Shown: one piece after another, positions 7,915 through 14,757 of the stretch
How positions within the stretch are numbered: the first letter of the stretch is position 1
Layout of the letters: the number at the start of each line of letters is the position of its first letter
Origin: Methylobacter sp.
GTDB taxonomy: Bacteria; Pseudomonadota; Gammaproteobacteria; Methylococcales; Methylomonadaceae
Reading direction: 5' to 3'
Assembly: GCA_030653175.1 (NCBI GenBank)
Contig: JAURZV010000103.1
Location: 1-33,314, forward strand
Length of the DNA stretch: 33,314 bases
Translations under genes and position numbers: made by a program
Notes under the pieces: model-generated
The model's input: the letters and a program-made list of their open reading frames with translations, nothing else
Databases searched by the model: none
What the model was told of the DNA's origin: nothing

Positions 7915-7954
7915 GTGACTGCAAAAAAGTCACGCAAGGCGGTTCGGCTTTTTT
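7899..7954 (+). terminator. Riboswitch-controlled intrinsic terminator
   Basis: AGCCGGACTGCC at 7899-7910 pairs over 12 positions, two of them G-U, with GGCGGTTCGGCT at 7938-7949 and is followed by a T run. A smaller hairpin, GTGACT/AGTCAC, sits inside the loop. The left strand is the 3' part of the aptamer, so aptamer folding and termination exclude each other. Ligand binding would favour read-through. Confidence 0.75.
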
Positions 7955-8018
7955 GTTTTTGGCGAAGAGGGAAATAACTCATGCCAAGGCTGGCGATTAC
8001 TACTGGAGGGCACTCATC

Positions 8019-8255
8019 ATGCTATACAGAAATATTATTTTTCGTCCTGCCCGTATTCATGTTATCGACCTTAAACGGGCTTGTCTTCTTGTCGCTAATT
8101 TTATTGAGGGTATTAACACTTCCGAGATGAAATTCCGTGCTTTTAGTGCTATAGAGCGGTTTCACTTCGTTGCTCTAACGGGTCCGCCAGCCACTCGCCC
8201 AACGCATGAATGCGAATCTCATACACGCCGGAGCCGACCGCCAGCAACAGCTTAA
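8019..8255 (+). CDS. Short ORF downstream of the riboswitch, probably a remnant
   Basis: 78 codons from the ATG at 8019, preceded by an excellent ribosome site GGAGGG at 8005-8010. The first 55 residues (MLYRNIIFRPARIHV...) match no family I know. The C-terminal 20 or so residues are encoded antisense to the toxin relic at 8191-8377 and are therefore unlikely to be native. A junction near 8160-8190, within a short dispersed repeat, probably replaced the original 3' end. It is the only ORF placed to be controlled by the riboswitch. Whether a protein is made is uncertain. Confidence 0.35.
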   Translation: MLYRNIIFRPARIHVIDLKRACLLVANFIEGINTSEMKFRAFSAIERFHFVALTGPPATRPTHECESHTRRSRPPATA

Positions 8256-8377
8256 AGTCAGACGGCATGGCCCCAGCGCTACATGGCGTCCAGTTCAAAC
8301 CCCGCTTCGCGCCGGGCTTCGATAGGGAAATTTTTAAGATCGTCCAGGCTGGAGCCGATAAAACGCAGTTTCTTCAT
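8191..8377 (-). pseudogene. RelE/HigB-like (phage Gp49-type) toxin relic
   Basis: The minus strand from the ATG at 8377 reads MKKLRFIGSSLDDLKNFP and then EARREAGFELDAM, the characteristic N-terminus of phage-derived Gp49-like RelE-superfamily toxins. A TAG stop follows at 8281-8279, where the family usually has Gln, consistent with CAG to TAG. A shift of frame then restores MPSDFK...VGSGVYEIRIHALGEW, the family's middle section. Homology ends at about 8191, so the catalytic C-terminal part is missing. It carries one nonsense change, one frameshift and a truncation, and no partner antitoxin is directly beside it. Confidence 0.75.
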
Positions 8378-8458
8378 AGGAAAATAACATCCAAATAGTG
8401 AGATATTATTTTGATATTGCTTTGGCGATTGCCAATAACCCGGCCTTGCAGGTCGGAC

Positions 8459-8593
8459 ATGCTGTTTATGCCCGGCGCTCACCTACTTCAATTGTCGGAC
8501 AACGAAAAGATGCTGTCCGACATGGATTGGGTAGTTATGCTGATTGATTATATCGAATTTCTGCATAAAATGAGAAAACCGAATCAACTTTGA
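8459..8593 (+). CDS. Possible small ORF, function unknown
   Basis: 44 residues if read from the ATG at 8459 (MLFMPGAHLLQLSDNEK...). No family is recognised and the ribosome site is weak. Its stop is 13 bp before the start of the next small gene, so the two could be translationally coupled. It may be the tail of a degraded gene, since the frame is open further upstream. Confidence 0.25.
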   Translation: MLFMPGAHLLQLSDNEKMLSDMDWVVMLIDYIEFLHKMRKPNQL

Positions 8594-8606
8594 ATGGGAG
8601 GTTAAT

Positions 8607-8795
8607 ATGAAGCTGATCAATGAACCATTGCTGGAAATAACTATCAATTTTTTAAAAGAGGTTAGAGAAAATAGCGGAATCTGTCTTGTCGGATTGATAG
8701 AGGATCTTGAAAATATAATGCAAACACCAAGCTTTAGTGACGCTAAACTGGAGGAACCCCGGAGGCGTAGATTAAGTGATGAGATAGACGATTGA
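8607..8795 (+). CDS. Small hypothetical protein
   Basis: 62 residues, acidic and helical, beginning MKLINEPLLEITINFLKEV and ending with an Arg-rich patch and an acidic tail. A very good ribosome site, GGGAGG at 8596-8601, lies 5 bp before the ATG, which is the main argument that it is real. No family is recognised. It sits in a zone of toxin-antitoxin relics, so an accessory or mobile origin is likely. No membrane segment or signal peptide is visible. Confidence 0.5.
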   Translation: MKLINEPLLEITINFLKEVRENSGICLVGLIEDLENIMQTPSFSDAKLEEPRRRRLSDEIDD

Positions 8796-8878
8796 TCATA
8801 ATGGTTTTCGTCTCCCGCTTCTACTCGTCCTACAATCTTTAAATCTTGATTAGCAAGGGTATTTGGCAACCCTGCAGA

Positions 8879-8938
8879 GTACGCTACGCTTACCGTTCAG
8901 AAAATCAATAAAATTTAATAAGCGTACACATAGCGTAC
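8879..8938. repeat. Imperfect inverted repeat
   Basis: GTACGCTA and CGCTTA (8879-8892) are answered by TAAGCG (8919-8924) and TAGCGTAC (8931-8938). It resembles the tacgc-rich hairpin behind rlmA. A further hairpin, CGGTTT/AAACCG, lies at 8996-9015. Nothing else is seen between 8796 and 9120. Confidence 0.5.
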
Positions 8939-9120
8939 CCTACTGGACTATCTGAGATAGGCTATGCTGCTTAAAAATAAAGGCCCGTAGTGCTGCGGTT
9001 TCGCGTAGCAAACCGGCCCACACACATATAATGCCGATGACAGCCTGTCGCCGTGTGGTGGATTGCCTGAAGGAATCTGCCTTACAACTTTATGGAAACC
9101 ACGCCGCCTGCTCAGTAATC

Positions 9121-9534
9121 TCAATAAGCCAACTGTTCCAGCGTAATACCCAAGGCATCGGCGGCTTTTGGCAGCGTGGCTTTGCGCGGACGCTTGGCGG
9201 CCTCAATCTGCGCGTAACCGGCTTGGCTAATGCCCATCCGTTCTGCCATGTCGGCTTGGGTCAGCATCAGGGTACCTGATTAGCAAGATGCTTCAGCTGG
9301 CACTAAAAAGCCGCCGCTCTGGCATGGGTTGTGGTTGTGGTTGTGTGGGGGCGGCTTTAGCCGCCCTGTGGCGACTAAAGTCGCCCCCACATCAGCTCGT
9401 AGGTGTTGAGCGCAGTGAAGCGCACCTATATCAAGCCTATCCATCGAGAACGATGCGCTTCCTTCGTCAGCATACTACGTGTTTGGCTGAAGCATCTTGC
9501 TAACCAGCTCGGAGTATTCGCGCCAGGCTTGCGT
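9121..9534 (-). pseudogene. XRE-family antitoxin gene split by a MITE-like insertion
   Basis: On the minus strand 9534-9505 reads TQAWREYSEL, and 9261-9121, beyond an insertion, reads TQADMAERMGISQAGYAQIE, then AAKRPRKATLPKAADALGITLEQLAY and a stop. Joined, these give the uninterrupted helix-turn-helix of HigA/XRE-type antitoxins, where AWREY-x-x-LTQA is standard. The 5' end before about 9540 is not convincing. The C-terminal part alone could start at the ATG at 9267 but would lack the first helix. The insertion is described separately. Confidence 0.75.
9280..9503. mobile_element. 224-bp MITE-like element with 17-bp terminal inverted repeats
   Basis: TTAGCAAGATGCTTCAG at 9280-9296 is perfectly inverted as CTGAAGCATCTTGCTAA at 9487-9503. 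The interior has no transposase, but it contains a nested hairpin region (TGTGGGGGCG at 9344-9353 with CGCCCCCACA at 9382-9391) and a gtaggtgttgagcgcagtgaa-type repeat segment. It interrupts the antitoxin reading frame between Leu and Thr codons. The duplicated bases at the junction may be GCTG (minus strand), but a small palindrome at 9266-9280 makes the exact edge unclear. Confidence 0.65.
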
Positions 9535-10007
9535 TTTTGCCAGCCGTGGCCGGTGGCACGGAATGCAAGTGCTTTATTTAGGGTAATGGGTGATGTGCAG
9601 TTGCCATGATGATGGATGTCATTGATGCGCACATAGAATGCTGGTTTTTGCAAGTTCTCCAACTTGACGCCAGGACGCTAAGGCTCGAGGCTTTGGAAAT
9701 CAAGGATGAGCGACTGCTAGGCGGGTAAAAACGAACTCCGAAACTTTAGTTACTCATAACAAAAAGCTGCCATTTATCGATTTTTATCTGTAAAATTGCT
9801 AATAGCCTATAAAAAACAATATCATGAGAATTACAAGTCAAAACAGCCCTATCCGACTTTTCTGGAAACATATTTTTTAATTTAAAAATTGGCTATATAA
9901 GGGATCGATTAATCGTATATGATAGCGTCTGGGAAGCAATTGTCTTTCCAATCATTTATTTTCAGGCAATGTCTGGAAATCACACCAAAACACTTCATAG
10001 GTATATG
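9535..10007. other. Intergenic stretch without a supported gene
   Basis: The left half is a degraded-looking sequence in which I see no coherent frame. The right half (about 9740-10000) is AT-rich and presumably holds the promoter of the exported-protein gene. I could not define a convincing -35/-10 pair. Confidence 0.4.
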
Positions 10008-10337
10008 ATGAATTTAATCAAAAAAGCAGTACTTACTTTTATTATGGCTATCTCTTTTGGTGCAAGTAACGTTGCTTTCGCTGAAGATGCAAAAGCCACT
10101 GAAGTTATTGCACATATTGAAGCAGCTATAGCTGAAATCGGCAAACACGATTTCAATGCCGCTTATATACATGAAAAAGCAGCACGTAGCGCTTCTGAAG
10201 GAATCACAGGCAACGAAGCGGCTGTAAAGCAAGGCGTCGAAAGTCTGATTAAAGCGCAAATAATTGGTAAAAGTGCAGATGAAGAAAAAGCTATTGCTGA
10301 ATTAAACAAAGCATTAGGCTTTTTCAAGTCAATCTAA
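10008..10337 (+). CDS. Small exported alpha-helical protein
   Basis: 109 residues from the ATG at 10008. The N-terminus MNLIKKAVLTFIMAISFGA followed by SNVAFA is a classic Sec signal peptide, with cleavage expected after AFA and before EDAKATE. The mature part (about 84 residues) is rich in Ala, Glu and Lys and looks like a helical bundle built from two similar segments (IEAAIAEIGKHDFNAAYIHEK and a later SLIKAQIIGKSADEEKAIAEL). This resembles small periplasmic proteins of the SmbP type, but without the His-rich metal sites, so I do not assign that function. A longer start at 9969 is unlikely because it would precede the signal peptide. Confidence 0.75.
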   Translation: MNLIKKAVLTFIMAISFGASNVAFAEDAKATEVIAHIEAAIAEIGKHDFNAAYIHEKAARSASEGITGNEAAVKQGVESLIKAQIIGKSADEEKAIAELNKALGFFKSI

Positions 10338-10361
10338 TCATTAGATCCGACTTTTAATTGG

Positions 10362-10389
10362 GACAGGATTAACTTAAGTTGATCCTGTC
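10362..10389. terminator. 28-bp palindrome, possible terminator
   Basis: GACAGGAT at 10362-10369 and ATCCTGTC at 10382-10389 flank AACTTAAGTT, giving an almost perfect palindrome 25 bp after the exported-protein gene. There is no T run, so termination would be weak; a regulator site is also possible. Confidence 0.4.
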
Positions 10390-10461
10390 TTCCATTAAAA
10401 ACTACCGTTCAACCCATCTACGATTTTTACACGGCTTAGCCGGGTAAAGCCCCCTGTTTGC

Positions 10462-11292
10462 ATGCATCAGCCTCACCAGCCAATATCCTGTTATGTATGT
10501 CCGCTTTGCGTGGCCTCGCTACAGTTAAATCAAAAAAGTTACGTTTGCGAGAATAACCATCACTTTGATCTTGCAAAAGAAGGTTATCTGAATCTTTTGC
10601 CTGTGCAACATAAACGCTCCGGTGAGCCGGGGGATAACAAGCAAATGATACAGGCCAGACGCGAGTTCTTGGAAGCAGGTTATTATGAACCGATGGCCAA
10701 AGCCGTAGCGATGACGGTCAATGCAAATCAACCCAAACATCTGCTGGATCTGGGCTGTGGCGAGGGCTACTACAGCCGGGCAATTGAAGACCATTGCTCA
10801 AACACGATGATGTTGCACGGCGTCGACATTGCCAAATTTGCGATAGCCGCTGCCGCAAAAAAACAACCCAATGCGCGATTTATAGTCGCCAGCTCGAACC
10901 GGCTGCCTTATGCAGATCAGTATTTCGATTTTGTGCTGAGAGTATTTGCCCCGTCAAATGACCATGAACTCAAGCGGATACTGAAACTGTCAGGATTTTT
11001 GCTAACTGTGACGCCAGGTCCCAGACATCTATGGCAATTGAAAGAATTCATCTATGCCGATGTCAAAGAGCATGCTTTGGAGAACGAGCTGCCGCAAGGG
11101 TTTGACCGTATTGATACACAACGCATCAGTTATAAAATCTCCCCGAATCCCCAGCAAAGAATCGCCCTGTTACAGATGACGCCTTTTGCATGGCGAGCCG
11201 ATGAAAGCGTTCAGCAAGCCATTAAAGACGTTGCGGAACTCGAAATAGAAACCGATTTTATTTTGACGCTGGCGATAAAAACAGCCTTATAG
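10462..11292 (+). CDS. rlmA: 23S rRNA (guanine-745-N1)-methyltransferase
   Basis: 276 residues, aligning over the full length with E. coli RlmA (RrmA), which uses S-adenosylmethionine to methylate G745 of 23S rRNA. The N-terminal zinc finger is complete: Cys13, Cys16, Cys29 and His33 correspond to E. coli Cys5, Cys8, Cys21 and His25. The family sequence KEGYLNLLPVQHKRS follows, then the SAM-binding motif LLDLGCGEGYYS, the ASSNRLPYAD segment, and TPGPRHLWELK-like and LLQMTPFAWRA signatures. No clear ribosome site precedes the ATG at 10462, but no better start exists. The TAG stop overlaps the left arm of a palindromic repeat. Confidence 0.93.
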   Translation: MHQPHQPISCYVCPLCVASLQLNQKSYVCENNHHFDLAKEGYLNLLPVQHKRSGEPGDNKQMIQARREFLEAGYYEPMAKAVAMTVNANQPKHLLDLGCGEGYYSRAIEDHCSNTMMLHGVDIAKFAIAAAAKKQPNARFIVASSNRLPYADQYFDFVLRVFAPSNDHELKRILKLSGFLLTVTPGPRHLWQLKEFIYADVKEHALENELPQGFDRIDTQRISYKISPNPQQRIALLQMTPFAWRADESVQQAIKDVAELEIETDFILTLAIKTAL

Positions 11293-11342
11293 GGTGTGCT
11301 GTGCGTACCATTGCATGCCTAAAGGTACGCACAGCGTACCCT
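11291..11342. repeat. Palindromic intergenic repeat overlapping the rlmA stop
   Basis: A 19-bp arm at 11291-11309 pairs with 11324-11342 with two mismatches (core GTGCGTACC/GGTACGCAC). The first two bases of the arm are part of the rlmA stop codon. It may act as a terminator-like or REP-type hairpin. Confidence 0.6.
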
Positions 11343-11508
11343 ACAAGCCTAGTAACGTGGAGCGTTGCCGGATGCAAACAGCAGACTAAAGTCTTAACCT
11401 TGGCGCTGCGCGAATTACGTATTTTTTACCACCCTGCCCTTCCGGCATTGCACCCAATGCCATGAACGTAATAACATCTGACCATCGATTGCGTCGGAGG
11501 TTGTAAAC

Positions 11509-13065
11509 ATGGACAATAAAACAGCGCTGGATTCAAGCCTCACCCTAATCAAGGCGTTATCTGAAGCGAATGCCTGCAACATCATTGAAACCCATATTTC
11601 CTGGGTGCTGCTGATCGGCCAATACGTCTACAAAATCAAAAAACCGGTTAACTTCGGTTTCCTGGATTTTTCCACATTGGAAAAACGCCGCTTTTGCTGT
11701 ACTGAAGAATTAAGACTAAACAGGCGCTTGGCTGCCGACCTGTATCTGGAGGTCGTACTGATAACCGGAACACCGCATCATCCGCAAATGGCCGGTACCG
11801 GTGCAGCTATCGAGTACGCCGTCAAGATGATTCGCTTTCCTTCCGGACAGTTGCTAAGCGAACACGCCGGGCGCGGTCAGCTGGGCACAGATGCAATCGA
11901 TCAACTTGCCGATATTGTTGCCGATTTTCATGAAACAATTGAGCAGACGGATGAAAATTCTCCCTATGGCGATAGCGCAAACATCAACCATTGGTTTATC
12001 GAGAATTTTGACCATATCAGACCTTTATTGATTGATGACGTTCAAAAACAGCAGCTACAGCGCATTCAGCAATGGGGCGACAGCGAATGGCGTAAGCAAG
12101 CCGGGATAATGCAGTTGCGGAGGCATCAAGGCTATGTACGGGAATGTCACGGCGACCTGCATCTGGGCAACATGACGCTCATCAACGGCAAGGTAACCCT
12201 GTTCGATTGCATCGAATTCAATCCGCTGCTGCGCTGGATTGACGTGATCAGCGAAGTGGCTTTTTTGTTTATCGACCTGCTGCGCTTTGGATATGACCGC
12301 TATGCATACCGCTTTCTTAATCGCTATTTGCAGTGCACCGGCGATTATCAAGGACTGACGCTTCTGCGTTATTACCTGGTTTACCGTGCGCTGGTGCGGG
12401 CTAAAGTGTCCTTATTGCGCATGGCGCAGCAACCCGATGACGATGCCGTTGTCAAGCAGGCGCGTTGCGAATATGCGGTTTTTGCCGATCTGGCCGAGCG
12501 ATTTACCAAGCGTCGCCCAACCGCTCTGATCATTACTCACGGCTATTCAGGTTCCGGAAAATCCACTATGGCCGCCCAGCTCGCCGAAAAAATCGGCGCG
12601 TTCCAGATACGTTCCGATATAGAACGCAAACGGCTGTTCGGCTACCGGGCATTGATGCAAACCGGCAGCGACATTGATGACGGGCTTTATACCCAAGAGG
12701 TGAGCCTAAAAACCTATCAGCATCTTAAGGAACTCGCCAAAGCCGTGCTTGACGCCGGTTTCCCGGCAATTATCGATGCGGCTTTTCTTAAAACCGGGCA
12801 ACGCGACCCGTTTCGACAGCTTGCGGCTGACTGCGGCGTACCGTTTCATATCATCACTTTTCAAGCCTCCGATCAGGAACTATGCAGGCGTATCAAGCAA
12901 CGGCAAGACGATGCATCGGAAGCGACTGTGGCCGTGCTGCACCATCAGCAGCAATCGGCACAACCGTTGTCAAAACATGAACAACCCGCTGTAATTGAAA
13001 TTAATACCGAAAACGGCAATGCCCTGGAAAACCTGTTGAATAACTTTGACCGTTATTTGCAATAA
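11509..13065 (+). CDS. APH-like kinase domain fused to a P-loop (AAA_33/zeta-type) kinase domain
   Basis: 518 residues. The N-terminal two thirds has an aminoglycoside-phosphotransferase-like fold. HGDLHLGN at 214-221 is its catalytic loop and LFDCIEF (Asp233) its metal-binding motif. The C-terminal third begins with a Walker A motif, GYSGSGKST at 345-353, and continues with IRSDIERKRLFGY, like small-molecule or zeta-toxin-type kinases. This two-domain protein is widespread in proteobacteria as an AAA-family ATPase without a proven substrate. A strong ribosome site (GGAGG at 11496-11500) supports the start. There are no membrane segments. It is a lone gene between two repeat regions, so context gives no clue to its substrate. 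Confidence 0.8.
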   Translation: MDNKTALDSSLTLIKALSEANACNIIETHISWVLLIGQYVYKIKKPVNFGFLDFSTLEKRRFCCTEELRLNRRLAADLYLEVVLITGTPHHPQMAGTGAAIEYAVKMIRFPSGQLLSEHAGRGQLGTDAIDQLADIVADFHETIEQTDENSPYGDSANINHWFIENFDHIRPLLIDDVQKQQLQRIQQWGDSEWRKQAGIMQLRRHQGYVRECHGDLHLGNMTLINGKVTLFDCIEFNPLLRWIDVISEVAFLFIDLLRFGYDRYAYRFLNRYLQCTGDYQGLTLLRYYLVYRALVRAKVSLLRMAQQPDDDAVVKQARCEYAVFADLAERFTKRRPTALIITHGYSGSGKSTMAAQLAEKIGAFQIRSDIERKRLFGYRALMQTGSDIDDGLYTQEVSLKTYQHLKELAKAVLDAGFPAIIDAAFLKTGQRDPFRQLAADCGVPFHIITFQASDQELCRRIKQRQDDASEATVAVLHHQQQSAQPLSKHEQPAVIEINTENGNALENLLNNFDRYLQ

Positions 13066-13133
13066 CTTGGTACGGGCTCTAAAAACAATTCTTTTTTGGC
13101 AGCGTGCGTAACATCGGCACATAATACAGTTCA

Positions 13134-13212
13134 GTAGATTGGGTTAGGCGCTAGCCGTAACCCAACACATTGCGCGTAAATGTTGGGTTACGCTCACGCT
13201 AACCCAACCTAC
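13134..13212. repeat. Nested inverted repeat of the TTGGGTTAG...CTAACCCAA type
   Basis: The outer arms GTAGATTGGGTTAG and CTAACCCAACCTAC enclose a second pair, GTAACCCAACA/TGTTGGGTTAC. This is a common kind of dispersed intergenic palindrome. It separates the kinase gene from the DUF6494-like gene. Confidence 0.65.
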
Positions 13213-13237
13213 AACACTTTGCCTTTAGGAGGTCAAA

Positions 13238-13444
13238 ATGAATGAAGACACCTTAAATTTAGAAATCAGAAAATATCTCAAAAATGTCGGCATCACATCA
13301 CAACGTGAGATCGAACATGCCGTACTCAAAGCCGTTGAAGCCGGAAAGTTGAACGGTTCCGAGACCATAGACATTAAAATGACTCTGGATGCTCCTGCTC
13401 TTGGCGTCAACCATTGCATTGAGGGAAAAATAGCGCTTGAATAA
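13238..13444 (+). CDS. DUF6494-family small protein
   Basis: 68 residues. MNEDTLNLEIRKYLKNVGIT followed by SQREIEHAVLKAVEAGKL, then a GSETIDIKMTLDAP strand segment and a GVNHCIEGKIALE end, match the DUF6494 pattern as I recall it. These are short proteobacterial proteins with a helical half and a beta half, of unknown role. A perfect ribosome site, AGGAGG at 13227-13232, precedes the ATG. The next gene starts 74 bp downstream on the same strand, so co-transcription is possible. Confidence 0.75.
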   Translation: MNEDTLNLEIRKYLKNVGITSQREIEHAVLKAVEAGKLNGSETIDIKMTLDAPALGVNHCIEGKIALE

Positions 13445-13518
13445 ATCCGCTTTGAAGAAACTTTAGATTTGGTCTGGTTATTACATTAATTCGACGTAAG
13501 TCGACGAGGATAAAAACC

Positions 13519-14007
13519 ATGAATAAGCACTTAAAGTTAGTTAGAGAATTTCATGACACAGTTTCATTTCCGCAAGCGGAACATGGAGCAAATGAGCGGT
13601 TATCCGATATGGATATTGTTATGCGTCAAGCGTTACTCATGGATGAAGGCAGCGCGGTATTGAAAGCGATTAAAGCGGGCGACATGGTTGAAATATTGGC
13701 CGGGCTGGTTAATCTTGCCTATTGTGCATTGAGCGCTATAGCTATGCGGGGGGATGATGTTGTCGACTATCCGGTAACATGGCGGCATGATGGATTTATT
13801 CTTTCTATCATACGTATCCTGTCCGACCGAATCAATAATTGCACCTCAGGCAGCGCCGATGATTATTCAGCCGTTTATTGTTTGTGCGCTCATTTATCGA
13901 GCAGTTTTATCAACGCGGATTTCAATAAAGCCTTTCAAATGATCCATGACGGCAAGATGTCAAAACCGGCTAAAACGCCCGATTTGAGTGAGTGTCTTTT
14001 TGAATAA
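13519..14007 (+). CDS. MazG/Cof-like nucleotide pyrophosphohydrolase-fold protein, catalytic motif degenerate
   Basis: 162 residues. The VREFHDTVSFP start, the helical MDEGSAVLKAIKAGDMVEIL core and the C-terminal NADFNKAFQMIHDGKMSK fit the all-alpha NTP pyrophosphohydrolase family, whose members end with FNEVHRSNMSKL-like segments. The metal-binding signature EExxE...ExxD is not intact. The first helix has only DEGS, and the second reads VEILAGLVNLAY where active members have E-x-x-D-x-x-x-D. It may be inactive, may bind nucleotides without hydrolysing them, or may be a distinct subfamily. GAGGA about nine bases upstream supports the start. Confidence 0.6.
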   Translation: MNKHLKLVREFHDTVSFPQAEHGANERLSDMDIVMRQALLMDEGSAVLKAIKAGDMVEILAGLVNLAYCALSAIAMRGDDVVDYPVTWRHDGFILSIIRILSDRINNCTSGSADDYSAVYCLCAHLSSSFINADFNKAFQMIHDGKMSKPAKTPDLSECLFE

Positions 14008-14096
14008 CATCAAAGGACTATTCATGCGGAGTGAGGGATTATGATGGGGATTGCCTGAATTTAGCCAAAAAAATACATCGTTCCAACGCTCTGCGT

Positions 14097-14223
14097 CACT
14101 GCCATTAAGTTAATCCGAAAATAGTTATGGTTCCGTGGGCGCGAATTTATTCGCGTGATAGGTGTTAAAAAGCGCGAATAAATTCGCGCCCACGACATAT
14201 AAATCCTTACCTTAATGGCAGTG
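14097..14223. mobile_element. 127-bp MITE with 13-bp inverted repeats and an 11-bp target duplication
   Basis: CACTGCCATTAAG at the left end is exactly inverted at the right end (CTTAATGGCAGTG). The direct repeat ACGCTCTGCGT flanks it at 14086-14096 and 14224-14234, an 11-bp target site duplication. The interior is a perfect 22-bp inverted repeat (14134-14155 with 14173-14194) around a 17-base loop. No transposase is encoded. The end sequence and duplication length suggest mobilisation by an IS4-type transposase; that is inference. The target was itself a palindrome, restored as cgttccnACGCTCTGCGTggg. Confidence 0.85.
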
Positions 14224-14267
14224 ACGCTCTGCGTGGGAACGATATAATCCTGAAAATGATCTTAGGC

Positions 14268-14702
14268 TCAAGTTCGCCACGGGTGCGCGGGTAAATCAGA
14301 AACGCCGATTGCTTCAGCCCCGGCTTTGGCAACTTGATGATCGTTTTCTACCGAGCTGCCGCTGACCCCGATAGCGCCGATTAGAACGCCGTCTATGTCA
14401 ACGATAGGAACGCCTCCGGGAAAGGTAATCAGCCCGTCGTTGGAATGCTCAATCCCGTAAAGCGGCCCGCCCGGTTGCGACAGCTGACCGATTTGTCCCG
14501 TGTTCATGGCGAAGAAACAGGCGGTCTTGGCTTTCTTGATGGCAATGTCCACGCTACCTACCCAGGCATTGTCCATTCTCACGAACGCCTTTAAGTCAGC
14601 GCCGGAATCCACTACGGCGATACACATCTGCGTACCGATTTTTTTTGACTCGGCAATTGCCGCAGCCATTGCCTGTTCGGCCAGTTCGTATGTTACATGC
14701 AT
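14268..14702 (-). CDS. GlcG/HbpS-family protein
   Basis: 144 residues forming one GlcG/HbpS (haem-degrading family) domain. Typical features are [19 protein letters not shown] near the N-terminus, [10 protein letters not shown], and the Gly-rich [20 protein letters not shown] followed by the C-terminal [12 protein letters not shown]. Members bind haem or cobalamin or accompany glycolate and diol metabolism genes; the ligand here is unknown. It starts 55 bp after the fumC stop on the same strand and has GGAG ahead of its ATG, so it is probably the second gene of a fumC operon. There is no signal peptide, so it is expected in the cytoplasm. Confidence 0.85.
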   Translation of the reverse strand: MHVTYELAEQAMAAAIAESKKIGTQMCIAVVDSGADLKAFVRMDNAWVGSVDIAIKKAKTACFFAMNTGQIGQLSQPGGPLYGIEHSNDGLITFPGGVPIVDIDGVLIGAIGVSGSSVENDHQVAKAGAEAIGVSDLPAHPWRT

Positions 14703-14757
14703 GGTCTACGCTCCTCTATTTTTTATCAAAAGAGCCTAATAGTATTCCTTTTTGACT

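Noticed and set aside
7893-8018. Upstream extension of the ORF at 8019 to 7893
   Set aside because: The extension would be encoded by the riboswitch terminator, and GGAGGG marks the ATG at 8019.
9031-9279. 82-residue plus-strand ORF
   Set aside because: It is antisense to the XRE antitoxin relic, which has clear family similarity.
9280-9503. CRISPR array or group II intron in the relic zone
   Set aside because: There are no regularly spaced repeats and no reverse transcriptase; terminal inverted repeats explain the structure better.
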